Part shown: positions 17,790-24,704 of the stretch, in pieces
Layout of the letters: each line of letters starts with the position of its first letter
How positions within the stretch are numbered: the first letter of the stretch is position 1
Assembly (NCBI RefSeq): GCF_951230135.1
Contig: NZ_CATNVC010000003.1
Coordinates: forward strand, 124,001-188,000
Length of the DNA: 64,000 nucleotides
Origin: Butyricicoccus sp. Marseille-Q5471
Lineage (GTDB): Bacteria > Bacillota > Clostridia > Oscillospirales > Butyricicoccaceae
Direction of reading: 5' to 3'
Position numbers and translations under genes: made by a program
Notes under the pieces: generated by a model
The model's database searches: none
Seen by the model: only the letters and a program-made list of their open reading frames with translations
Told to the model about the DNA's origin: nothing

Positions 17790-18227
17790 CTATTCATTTT
17801 CGATTGGCACGCCGGTATTCTTAAATTCGTTCAGAAACAGATAGGATTCGGTTGTGCACAACTGCTGAAGCGATGCGGCAAGCTGCTGAAACGCGGGCAT
17901 ATCACGGCAGCTGACGCGCAGCAGCACATTGACCCGCCCCGCGAGATCCCACGCCTCCGTGATATCCGGACAGTCCGCGGCAAATTCGCGCAGCTTGACG
18001 GACAGCCCCGGCCGATCGATCGCCAGAATTACCGCCTCCACCCGCCGGCCGAGCGCGGCCGGGTCAATCTCGGCGCGGTAGCCCTGAATGACGCCCTGCT
18101 CCTCCAGCCGCCGCACGCGCTCGGCCGCCGCGGGCACGCTCATACTGATGCGCCCCGCCAGCGCCTTCATCGTAATGCGCCCGTCCGCTTGCAGGATGCG
18201 TAAAATTTCGTAATCAGTCGTATCCAT
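17790..18227 (-). CDS. Lrp/AsnC-family transcriptional regulator
   Basis: A 145-residue Lrp/AsnC protein: N-terminal helix-turn-helix (DYEILRILQADGRITMKALAGRISMSVPAAAERVRRLEE, residues about 5-45) and a C-terminal RAM ligand-binding domain. Such proteins sense amino acids and control their transport or metabolism; the ligand is not predictable. ATG 18227 has GGAG 8 nt upstream. It is divergent from a small membrane-protein gene, and the shared intergenic region holds a perfect 18-bp palindrome that could be its operator. The end of the gene runs into the second copy of the GGCGGTTCCC hairpin. Confidence 0.88.
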   Translation of the reverse strand: MDTTDYEILRILQADGRITMKALAGRISMSVPAAAERVRRLEEQGVIQGYRAEIDPAALGRRVEAVILAIDRPGLSVKLREFAADCPDITEAWDLAGRVNVLLRVSCRDMPAFQQLAASLQQLCTTESYLFLNEFKNTGVPIENE

Positions 18228-18338
18228 ATCGCTGTCTCCGTGTCCCCTTTGCTCAAACATGATTGCCCGTGAATTGCACCTAAAATCCGTAAAGTGTTTT
18301 ATGAAAACTGCTTAAAACCGTTCGGCGCGATAGGCATA

Positions 18339-18356
18339 ATGCCTTAATTAAGGCAT
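18339..18356. promoter_or_regulatory. Perfect 18-bp palindrome, candidate Lrp operator
   Basis: ATGCCTTAATTAAGGCAT lies between the divergent lrp and small membrane-protein genes. Symmetry and position suggest a dimer-binding site; not a known consensus. Confidence 0.45.
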
Positions 18357-18423
18357 AGAAAACAGGCGATTTTAACGGTACAATAACAGCATAAGAAAAA
18401 CCTGATGATTGGAGGCATTCCTC

Positions 18424-18648
18424 ATGGAAACCCAAGAAAAAACCATTCTCGGCCGCGGCCTCGCCGTGTTGGCCGTCCTGCTGATTGCGCTCATTGCGCT
18501 GATTGTCATCGTCTGCCGCGTTGTAACCGCCGGCTCGCTCGCCTACTATGCCGCCTGCTGGGGCATTCTTGCGGTTGGCGCGGGTGCAACGCTGTATTCC
18601 GCCCACCTTTGGACGCGCCTGATTGCGCTCGGCCATCCGCGCACCTGA
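18424..18648 (+). CDS. Small two-helix membrane protein
   Basis: A 74-residue protein with two hydrophobic segments (about 13-35, very Leu/Ile/Val-rich, and 40-60) and a short polar end. No family is recognised. Support for a real gene: GGAGG 8 nt before the ATG, a terminator just after the stop, and a location divergent from the Lrp regulator across a palindromic site. An attractive guess is that Lrp controls it and that it is a membrane accessory peptide, but nothing in the sequence proves either. Confidence 0.65.
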   Translation: METQEKTILGRGLAVLAVLLIALIALIVIVCRVVTAGSLAYYAACWGILAVGAGATLYSAHLWTRLIALGHPRT

Positions 18649-18656
18649 TTTTCCCA

Positions 18657-18682
18657 AAACCCGCCGTTTCCGGCGGGTTTTG
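18657..18682. terminator. Bidirectional terminator
   Basis: AAAACCCGCCG-TTTC-CGGCGGGTTTT between the convergent small membrane-protein gene and ruvX. Confidence 0.85.
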
Positions 18683-19102
18683 TCATCCCTGCCGCCGTTT
18701 GAAGTCCAGATATCCCTGCAAAATCAGCGAAGCCGCGACCGCGTCCACCGTCTGGCGGTGCTGCTTGCTTTTCTTGCCCGCCTGATGCAGAATATCATGC
18801 GCGGCCACCGTGGTGCGGCGCTCGTCCCACAGCACGACCGGCACACCGGTGCGTTCCTTGAGCGTATCAGCCAGTGCTTCGCATTTCTGCGCGCGCGCGC
18901 CCACCGTGCCGTCCATGTTTTTCGGATGGCCAAGCACAATTTCTTCGATTTTCTCCTGCTCGATAAGTGCGGTCAGCTTGTCGACCAGCTTGTCATAATT
19001 CCATTCGTGAATGACGCTCGGCGAACCCGCAAGCAGCCCGGTCGCGTCGGAGATGGAAAGCCCGGTGCGTGCGTCACCGTAATCTATGCCCAATATCTTC
19101 AT
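18683..19102 (-). CDS. ruvX: RuvX/YqgF Holliday junction resolvase-like RNase H-fold nuclease
   Basis: A 139-residue YqgF. The RNase H-fold acidic residues are visible in MKILGIDYGDARTGLS (Asp7), in IVLGHPKNMDGT and in the C-terminal HRQTVDAVAASLIL (Asp). Proposed roles are Holliday junction resolution and, better supported, pre-16S rRNA 5'-end maturation. ATG 19102 has GGAG upstream; an in-frame ATG further up would add a hydrophobic extension not seen in the family. It is convergent with the small membrane-protein gene and divergent from the rpmG operon. Confidence 0.93.
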   Translation of the reverse strand: MKILGIDYGDARTGLSISDATGLLAGSPSVIHEWNYDKLVDKLTALIEQEKIEEIVLGHPKNMDGTVGARAQKCEALADTLKERTGVPVVLWDERRTTVAAHDILHQAGKKSKQHRQTVDAVAASLILQGYLDFKRRQG

Positions 19103-19195
19103 CGTTTTACTCCTATATCTTGTGGTTAGTATAACTATAACACAAATTTTTAAAAAATTCAGCACTTTTTAAGGCAGTTTTTTTTACAGAAAAAC

Positions 19196-19224
19196 TTGAC
19201 CACCCTAAATTGGCATGCTATAAT
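19196..19224 (+). promoter_or_regulatory. Promoter of rpmG-secE-nusG-rplKA; leader to 19406
   Basis: TTGACC (19196-19201), 17 bp, TATAAT (19219-19224). The roughly 175-nt leader begins with a tiny GAACC/GGTTC hairpin and eight T (19229-19252) and later a GGCCGG/CCGGCC stem. No tRNA gene is seen here. Confidence 0.8.
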
Positions 19225-19406
19225 AAATGAACCTATGCAGGTTCTTTTTTTTGCGCGCTTTTTTCGTGTGTCTGAAAAAACGCGTTAGAACGCTGGCAAA
19301 GGGAGGCAAAAAGTCCCCACGCATATATAAAAGGTATATATGGACAACGGGACAACATGGCCGGCCACCAAAAAGCTCCGGCCGAATTAAGAAGGAGGTG
19401 CCGTTA

Positions 19407-19556
19407 ATGCGCGTAAAGGTTACGCTCGCCTGCACTGAGTGCAAGCAAAGAAATTATGACACGATGAAGAACAAGAAGAATGATCCGGACCGTCTTGAGA
19501 TGAACAAGTATTGCCGTTTCTGCAAGAAGCATACGCCCCATCGAGAGACTAAGTAA
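19407..19556 (+). CDS. rpmG: 50S ribosomal protein L33
   Basis: A 49-residue L33 of the zinc-binding (C+) type: two Cys pairs in [10 protein letters not shown] and [11 protein letters not shown]. It sits on the large subunit near the E site. AAGGAGGTG precedes the ATG by 7 nt; an open frame continues upstream but lacks family similarity. It leads the conserved rpmG-secE-nusG-rplK-rplA string. Cys-type L33 needs zinc; a Cys-less paralogue often exists elsewhere under Zur control, but none is in this window. Confidence 0.97.
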   Translation: MRVKVTLACTECKQRNYDTMKNKKNDPDRLEMNKYCRFCKKHTPHRETK

Positions 19557-19577
19557 GAGAAAGGAAGTAGTTGCTTC

Positions 19578-19814
19578 ATGGCTGAAGAAACCAAGGTTAA
19601 GAAGCCCTCTGTCTTCTCTCGCATCGGCAAGTGGTTCCGCGAGCTCAAGAGTGAGTGCCGCAAGATCGTCTGGCCTACCCGCCAGCAGACCATTAACAAC
19701 ACGCTGGTGGTTCTCGCCAGTGTTGTAATCGTCGGTATCTTTATCTGGATCCTCGATGCCGTATTCAACCTCGGCGTGCAGGCGCTGCTGATGCAATTTG
19801 CTTCCGCCGCCTGA
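19578..19814 (+). CDS. secE: Preprotein translocase subunit SecE
   Basis: A 78-residue single-helix Gram-positive SecE, which clamps SecY in the membrane. A short basic cytoplasmic part has the conserved WFRELKSECRKIVWPTRQQT motif (residues 19-38), followed by the transmembrane helix (about 42-65). GGAAG precedes the ATG. It lies between rpmG (21 nt) and nusG (17 nt). Confidence 0.97.
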   Translation: MAEETKVKKPSVFSRIGKWFRELKSECRKIVWPTRQQTINNTLVVLASVVIVGIFIWILDAVFNLGVQALLMQFASAA

Positions 19815-19831
19815 CCGTAAGGAGGCTTTTA

Positions 19832-20368
19832 ATGTCAGACGCTGCAAAGTGGTATGTGGTTCACACATACTCGGGCTATGAAAACAAAGTAGCCTCTTCG
19901 ATCGAAAAAGCGGTCGAAAACCGCAAGCTGCATGACCTGATCCCCGCAGTTAACATCCCCGTCGAAACCGTCACCGAGGTCAAGGACGGCAAAACCCGTG
20001 AGGTTGAGCGCAAGCTCTTTCCGGGCTATGTCCTGGTCAAAATGGTGATGACAGACGAAACCTGGTATCTCGTGCGCAATACGCGCGGCTGCACCGGCTT
20101 TGTCGGTCAGGATAAATCGGGCGGCAGCCGTCCGATTCCGCTGACGGAGGAAGAGATCGCTTCGATGGGCGTTGAAAAGCGCGAAATCGAGATCAGCTAC
20201 GCGGAAGGCGACAGTGTGCGCGTCATCGACGGTCCGCTGGCCGGCTTTATCGGCGTTGTCGATAAGCTGGAGCCTGATAAGAACAAGGTAAACGTTGTCG
20301 TTTCCATGTTCGGCCGCGAAACCCCCGTCGAGCTTGAGCTCGACCAGGTCGAGACGCTCAACGATTAA
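19832..20368 (+). CDS. nusG: Transcription termination/antitermination factor NusG
   Basis: A 178-residue NusG. The NGN domain (KWYVVHTYSGYENKV to LVRNTRGCTGFVG) binds RNA polymerase; the C-terminal KOW domain (EGDSVRVIDGPLAGFIGVV) contacts Rho or ribosomal protein S10. It modulates elongation and pausing. AAGGAGG precedes the ATG. An L1-binding element and rplK follow. Confidence 0.97.
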   Translation: MSDAAKWYVVHTYSGYENKVASSIEKAVENRKLHDLIPAVNIPVETVTEVKDGKTREVERKLFPGYVLVKMVMTDETWYLVRNTRGCTGFVGQDKSGGSRPIPLTEEEIASMGVEKREIEISYAEGDSVRVIDGPLAGFIGVVDKLEPDKNKVNVVVSMFGRETPVELELDQVETLND

Positions 20369-20375
20369 ACAAAAA

Positions 20376-20436
20376 GCGGACAGCTTTTTCGTCCGCATGG
20401 CAAGTGGGAGAGCGTGCGAAACGCTCGCCAGCCACC
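20376..20436 (+). promoter_or_regulatory. rplK leader: hairpin plus L1-binding site 1
   Basis: First a GCGGAC / GTCCGC hairpin (20376-20396). Then 20403-20436 folds as GTGG-GAG-AGCGT / ACGCT-CGCCAG-CCAC, an outer stem, asymmetric purine loop and inner stem as in the L1 target on 23S rRNA and on rplK mRNA leaders. L1 binding would repress rplK/rplA translation. Confidence 0.68.
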
Positions 20437-20464
20437 ACATTTATTGAAGGAGGAACCCTCAACC

Positions 20465-20890
20465 ATGGCACAGAAAGTAGTAGGTTATATTAAGCTCCAG
20501 ATTCCCGCAGGCAAGGCAACGCCGGCCCCCCCGGTAGGTCCGGCTCTGGGTCAGCACGGCGTTAACATCATGGCCTTTACCAAGGAATTCAACGAGCGCA
20601 CCAAGAACGACGTGGGTATGGTCATCCCGGTCGTTATTACGGTTTACGCTGACCGTTCGTTCAGCTTTATCACCAAGACCCCCCCGGCAGCTGTTCTGAT
20701 TAAGAAGGAATGCAACATCGAGTCCGGTTCGGCTGTTCCGAACAAGACCAAGGTTGCTCAGCTGTCCAAGGCTTCCCTGCAGAAGATCGCCGAGATCAAG
20801 ATGCCCGACCTGAACGCCGCTTCTCTGGAAGCTGCAATGAGCATGGTTGCCGGCACCGCCCGCGCGATGGGTGTAACGGTAGAGGAGTAA
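20465..20890 (+). CDS. rplK: 50S ribosomal protein L11
   Basis: A 141-residue L11, of the GTPase-associated centre of the 50S subunit. Typical blocks are [25 protein letters not shown] near the N-terminus and the C-terminal rRNA-binding domain ending [12 protein letters not shown] 20465 follows GGAGGA; an upstream in-frame start would add a non-family stretch. Its leader carries an L1-binding-like fold. Confidence 0.98.
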   Translation: MAQKVVGYIKLQIPAGKATPAPPVGPALGQHGVNIMAFTKEFNERTKNDVGMVIPVVITVYADRSFSFITKTPPAAVLIKKECNIESGSAVPNKTKVAQLSKASLQKIAEIKMPDLNAASLEAAMSMVAGTARAMGVTVEE

Positions 20891-20949
20891 GAGCAACCGG
20901 CTCTTGCCCCCAAGTAAGCGAAACGAACTGCGGCAGTTCCGCCGCATAC

Positions 20950-20977
20950 AGTGGGAGGGAATTTCCCGCTTACCACT
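20950..20977 (+). promoter_or_regulatory. L1-binding site 2, before rplA
   Basis: AGTGG-GAG-GGAA-TT-TCCC-GCTTA-CCACT: outer 5-bp stem, GAG/GCTTA internal loop and inner stem, ending 3 nt before the rplA SD. It fits the L1 autoregulation motif very well. Confidence 0.78.
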
Positions 20978-20992
20978 TAAGGAGGATTTATT

Positions 20993-21688
20993 GTGCATAA
21001 AGGTAAAAAATATGTAGACAGCGCAAAGCTGGTTGATCGTTCCAAGCTGTACGACACCAACGAGGCGCTGGACACCGTTCTGTCCACTGCCAAGGCAAAG
21101 TTCGATGAGACCATCGAGCTGCACGTAAAGCTTGGCGTTGACTCGCGTCACGCTGACCAGCAGGTCCGCGGCGCAATCGTACTGCCCCACGGCACCGGCA
21201 AGAACGTTCGCGTTCTGGTGTTCGCAAAGGGCGCAAAGGCTGACGAAGCGCTGGCCGCCGGCGCTGATTACGTTGGCGCCGAGGATATGCTGGAGCGTAT
21301 CCAGAAGGAAAACTTCTTTGACTACGACGTTGTCATTGCGACGCCCGACATGATGGGTATCGTCGGCCGCCTTGGTAAGGTGCTCGGTCCTAAGGGCCTG
21401 ATGCCGAACCCGAAGGCAGGCACGGTTTCGATGGACGTAGCCAAGGCTGTTCAGGAATCCAAGGCAGGTAAGATTGAGTACCGTCTGGACAAGACCAACA
21501 TCATCCACTGCCCGATCGGCAAGGCTTCCTTCGGCGCGGAGAAGCTGGCTGACAACTTCAACGCTCTGATGGGCGCGATTATCAAGGCCAAGCCGTCGGC
21601 TGCAAAGGGCCAGTACGTCCGCTCCTGCGTGGTTGCTTCCACCATGGGCCCCGGCGTGAAGGTCAATGCTGCCAAGCTGATGGACTAA
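20993..21688 (+). CDS. rplA: 50S ribosomal protein L1
   Basis: A 231-residue L1, which forms the mobile L1 stalk and represses its own operon by binding mRNA. The family signature is visible ([18 protein letters not shown] near residues 123-140), with [13 protein letters not shown] earlier. The start is GTG at 20993 with GGAGG 7 nt upstream; no better ATG exists. An L1-type RNA fold lies immediately before the SD, in addition to the one upstream of rplK. Confidence 0.98.
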   Translation: MHKGKKYVDSAKLVDRSKLYDTNEALDTVLSTAKAKFDETIELHVKLGVDSRHADQQVRGAIVLPHGTGKNVRVLVFAKGAKADEALAAGADYVGAEDMLERIQKENFFDYDVVIATPDMMGIVGRLGKVLGPKGLMPNPKAGTVSMDVAKAVQESKAGKIEYRLDKTNIIHCPIGKASFGAEKLADNFNALMGAIIKAKPSAAKGQYVRSCVVASTMGPGVKVNAAKLMD

Positions 21689-21700
21689 GTCTGTTTCCTT

Positions 21701-21727
21701 TAAGAGCTGCTCAAAAGGCAGCTCTTA
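21701..21727 (+). terminator. Hairpin after rplA
   Basis: TAAGAGCTGC / GCAGCTCTTA with a 7-nt loop, followed by an A/T-rich but not T-rich stretch; probable but not strong terminator. Confidence 0.6.
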
Positions 21728-21743
21728 AATTTATAAAAAGTGC

Positions 21744-21772
21744 TTGACAAGTGAATATCACGCTGTTATACT
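21744..21772 (+). promoter_or_regulatory. rplJ-rplL promoter
   Basis: TTGACA (21744-21749), 17 bp, TATACT (21767-21772). Confidence 0.85.
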
Positions 21773-21779
21773 GTAATAG

Positions 21780-21911
21780 CTTGGTCAAAGACAGCAGGCA
21801 GCCGCAAGGCTTGAAAGGCGATTTGTACGCCGCCCGCCGAGGTCAGCACATGAAACAGATTTGTTTATTGTGTACCCTCTTGTCTTTGTACAAAAGGGTA
21901 CTTTATTTTTT
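21780..21911 (+). promoter_or_regulatory. L10(L12) ribosomal protein leader with attenuator
   Basis: The leader contains the GCAGGCAGCCG and CCGCCCGCCGAGG blocks characteristic of the Firmicute L10 leader. It ends in a terminator-like stem GTACCCT (21872-21878) / AGGGTAC (21895-21901) and TTTATTTTTTT. L10-L12 binding is expected to favour the terminated form. Confidence 0.78.
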
Positions 21912-21926
21912 TAGGAGGTGAAAAAG

Positions 21927-22496
21927 ATGCCGAACGCAAAGGTTTTGGAAGAAAAGAAGGCACTTGTTGCGTCTCTGGTTGAGAAGATCAAGAAATCTCC
22001 CGCTGGCGTACTGGTCGACTATAAGGGCATCACCGTTGAGGATGATACCAAGCTGCGCCGCGATATGCGTGCCGCTGGCGTTGAGTATGCCGTTATCAAG
22101 AACACCATGATCCGCTTCGCGTGCAACGAACTGGGCTTTGAAGCTCTGGACGAGCACCTGAACGGTACCACCGCTCTGGCAATCAGCATGACTGACGACG
22201 TAGTCGCTCCTGCTAAGATTCTGGGCGAATTCGCTAAGAAGCACGAGAACTTCAAGATCAAGGCTGGTTTCCTGGAAGGCAAGGTCATCGGGGAAGCTGA
22301 GGTCCAGAAGCTTGCGAACATGCCGAACAAGGAAACCCTTATCGCGCAGGTTCTGTACAGCTTCAACTATCCTATCATGCAGCTGGCTATTGCTTGCGAC
22401 GCGATCGTCAAGAAGGCCGAGGGCAACGAGGATATGAAGGTTGCCGATCTGGTAGCCGTTGCAGCAGCCGCGGAGGAAGCTCCCGCTGCCGAGTAA
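21927..22496 (+). CDS. rplJ: 50S ribosomal protein L10
   Basis: A 189-residue L10, anchor of the L7/L12 stalk. The family pattern VLVDYKGITVEDDTKLRRDMRAAGVEYAVIKNTM is present, followed by the C-terminal helix region that binds L12 dimers and an Ala/Glu-rich end. ATG 21927 has AGGAGGT 7 nt upstream; a GTG at 21918 overlaps that SD. The gene follows its own promoter and an L10 leader, and precedes rplL by 48 nt. Confidence 0.98.
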   Translation: MPNAKVLEEKKALVASLVEKIKKSPAGVLVDYKGITVEDDTKLRRDMRAAGVEYAVIKNTMIRFACNELGFEALDEHLNGTTALAISMTDDVVAPAKILGEFAKKHENFKIKAGFLEGKVIGEAEVQKLANMPNKETLIAQVLYSFNYPIMQLAIACDAIVKKAEGNEDMKVADLVAVAAAAEEAPAAE

Positions 22497-22544
22497 GAAT
22501 TCTTTATTTTAACTTAAATTTAAAACAAAACGGAGGTATATCCC

Positions 22545-22913
22545 ATGTCTGTACAGGAGATTATGGATGCAGTCAAGGAACTGAAGGTTCTGGAGCTGTC
22601 CGAGCTGGTTAAGGCTCTGGAAGAAGAGTTTGGCGTTTCTGCTACGCCCGTAGCTGTTGCTGGTGCTGCTGCAGGCGGCGCTGAGGCTGCTGCTGAAGCA
22701 AAGACCGATTTCGACGTAGTTCTGGTTGAGGCTGGCTCTTCCAAGATCAACGTTATCAAGGTTGTTCGCGAGATCACCGGTCTGGGCCTGAAGGAAGCTA
22801 AGGAGAAGGTTGACGGCGCTCCCGCAACCATCAAGGAAGCTGCTCCCGAGGCTGAGGCTAACGAGATCAAGGAGAAGCTTGAGGCTGCCGGCGCTAAGGT
22901 CGAGCTCAAGTAA
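22545..22913 (+). CDS. rplL: 50S ribosomal protein L7/L12
   Basis: A 122-residue L7/L12. An N-terminal dimerisation domain ([29 protein letters not shown]) is joined by an Ala/Gly hinge (residues about 40-55) to the factor-binding domain ([24 protein letters not shown]). It recruits translational GTPases. GGAGG lies 9 nt upstream. A strong terminator follows and rpoB does not. Confidence 0.98.
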   Translation: MSVQEIMDAVKELKVLELSELVKALEEEFGVSATPVAVAGAAAGGAEAAAEAKTDFDVVLVEAGSSKINVIKVVREITGLGLKEAKEKVDGAPATIKEAAPEAEANEIKEKLEAAGAKVELK

Positions 22914-22931
22914 GTTTCTTTTGAACTTCAC

Positions 22932-22966
22932 AAAAACGCTCTCTCATCACGAGGGAGCGTTTTTTC
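22932..22966 (+). terminator. rplL terminator
   Basis: AAACGCTCTCTC-ATCAC-GAGGGAGCGTTTTTT. Confidence 0.88.
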
Positions 22967-22967
22967 T

Positions 22968-22996
22968 TTGCCTTTTGTGCGAAAATCCTGTACAAT
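22968..22996 (+). promoter_or_regulatory. pyrK-pyrD promoter
   Basis: TTGCCT (22968-22973), 17 bp, TACAAT (22991-22996). Only about 30 nt separate it from the start codon, leaving no room for a PyrR attenuator. Confidence 0.55.
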
Positions 22997-23026
22997 AAAT
23001 ACAGCACCACCGAAAGGGGAATTGAA

Positions 23027-23797
23027 ATGGCAATTCAGGAAATCTGCGCGGTTCGCGCAAATGAATATTTGGGTTCCGGACTCTACCGCATGGTGATTAA
23101 GACCGAGAAAATCGCCGCCTCCGCGGCCTGCGGCCAGTTTGTCCACCTGACCTGCGGCGAGGGCAATCTGCTGCGCCGTCCGATCTCGATCTGCGATGCG
23201 GACAGCGAGGCAGGCACGCTCACCATGCTCTACGAAGTCAAGGGCGACGGCACAGCGTGGCTTGCTGCGCGCAGAGCAGGCGATAAAATCGACGTGCTTG
23301 GTCCCCTCGGCCACGGTTTTGATGCTGCAAAGCTCGGCGCACGCCCCGTGCTGCTCGGCGGCGGCATCGGCGTGCCGCCCATGCTGCTGACCGCCAAGAC
23401 CTGCGCGAAGAACAGCGCTGCGGTCACGATGATTGCCGGCGCACGCACGCGTGACCTCGTTGTACTCGAGCCTGAGTTTTCGGATTTTGACTACACCGTC
23501 TGCACCGACGACGGCTCCTACGGCGTGCACGGCTTTGTAACCGATGTGCTGCGCGAGAAAATCACCGGCGCGACCGGCGTTGCCGCCTGCGGCCCCAAGC
23601 CCATGCTGAAGGCCATCGCAGCGATTGCCAAGGAAGCAGGGGTTCCCTGTCAGGTGTCGATGGAGGAGCGCATGGGCTGCGGCATCGGCGCATGTCTGGT
23701 CTGCGCGTGTGCGCTCAGTGCCAAGAACGGCGAAACCCGCTACGGCCATGTCTGCAAGGACGGCCCGGTATTTGATGCAGAGGAGGTACAGTGGTAA
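23027..23797 (+). CDS. pyrK: Dihydroorotate dehydrogenase B, electron-transfer subunit
   Basis: A 256-residue PyrK: FAD-binding ferredoxin-reductase barrel (LLRRPISICD near residues 49-58), NAD-binding domain (LLGGGIGVPPML), and a C-terminal [2Fe-2S] cluster with the Cys pattern MGCGIGACLVCACA plus a later Cys in HVCKDGPVF. It passes electrons from dihydroorotate via PyrD to NAD+. Its stop overlaps the pyrD ATG by one base (TAATG). Confidence 0.96.
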   Translation: MAIQEICAVRANEYLGSGLYRMVIKTEKIAASAACGQFVHLTCGEGNLLRRPISICDADSEAGTLTMLYEVKGDGTAWLAARRAGDKIDVLGPLGHGFDAAKLGARPVLLGGGIGVPPMLLTAKTCAKNSAAVTMIAGARTRDLVVLEPEFSDFDYTVCTDDGSYGVHGFVTDVLREKITGATGVAACGPKPMLKAIAAIAKEAGVPCQVSMEERMGCGIGACLVCACALSAKNGETRYGHVCKDGPVFDAEEVQW

Positions 23798-24702
23798 TGG
23801 ATATGACCGTCAACATCTGCGGCGTAGAGCTCAAAAACCCGCTGACGACCGCCTCCGGCACCTTTGGCTTCGGGCATGAATACGGCGAATTTTTCGACCT
23901 TTCGATGCTCGGCGGCATCGGCGTGAAGGGTATGACCCCGCACGAGCGGCTCGGCAACCCCGCGCCCCGCATCGCGGAGACGCCGATGGGTATTCTCAAC
24001 TGCGTTGGCCTGCAAAATCCGGGCATCGACCGCTTTATTGAGGAGCAGATTCCCTATCTGCGCCAGTTCGACACCAAAATCATCGCCAATGTGTCGGGCA
24101 ACACGGTCGAGGAATACGAGGGCATGGTCGAGAAGATCTCGGCTGCCGACGTCGACCTGATTGAGCTGAACATCTCCTGTCCTAACGTAAAATGCGGCGG
24201 ATTGGCCTTCGGCACACGTCCGGACATGGTGCAGGAGGTCGTTTCGGCCGCCAAGCGCAAGGCCACGCGGCCGCTGATTGTCAAGCTGTCCCCAAATGTG
24301 ACCGACATTGCCGAAATCGCACGCGCCGCCGTTGACGCAGGCGCGGACGCGCTCTCGCTCATCAACACGCTGCTCGGCATGCGCATCGACATCGAGAAGC
24401 GCCGTCCCATCCTGTCCAACGTCATGGGCGGCCTGTCCGGCCCCGCGGTGTTCCCCGTCGCCGTGCGCATGGTTTATCAGGTGCGCAAGGCTGTTGACGT
24501 GCCGATTATCGGCATGGGCGGCATCCGCACGGGACGCGACATCGTTGAAATGCTGATGGCGGGCGCAGATGCGGTCGCAATCGGCACGGCGATGTTCGCC
24601 GATCCCCTCGCACCGGTCAAGGCGCTCGACGAGCTGACCGCGTGGATGGACGCGCACGGTGTCAAATCCGTCCGCGAGCTGTCTGGCGCGGTGGAGGTCT
24701 GA
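23797..24702 (+). CDS. pyrD: Dihydroorotate dehydrogenase B, catalytic subunit
   Basis: A 301-residue class 1B PyrD, an FMN TIM barrel making orotate. The catalytic Cys128 sits in LNISCPNVKCGG (class 1 enzymes use Cys), and the FMN phosphate loop is GMGGIRTGRD. ATG 23797 overlaps the pyrK stop and has GGAGGT 8 nt upstream. With pyrK it forms the NAD-linked enzyme. It is followed after 2 nt by a histidine phosphatase/GNAT fusion, so three genes share a transcript. Confidence 0.96.
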   Translation: MDMTVNICGVELKNPLTTASGTFGFGHEYGEFFDLSMLGGIGVKGMTPHERLGNPAPRIAETPMGILNCVGLQNPGIDRFIEEQIPYLRQFDTKIIANVSGNTVEEYEGMVEKISAADVDLIELNISCPNVKCGGLAFGTRPDMVQEVVSAAKRKATRPLIVKLSPNVTDIAEIARAAVDAGADALSLINTLLGMRIDIEKRRPILSNVMGGLSGPAVFPVAVRMVYQVRKAVDVPIIGMGGIRTGRDIVEMLMAGADAVAIGTAMFADPLAPVKALDELTAWMDAHGVKSVRELSGAVEV

Positions 24703-24704
24703 AC

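Noticed and set aside
19227-19406. N-terminal extension of rpmG in the same frame, starting Met-Asn-Leu-Cys
   Set aside because: L33 is 49 residues; a strong AAGGAGGTG precedes the ATG at 19407, and the upstream part overlaps the promoter start region and poly-T.
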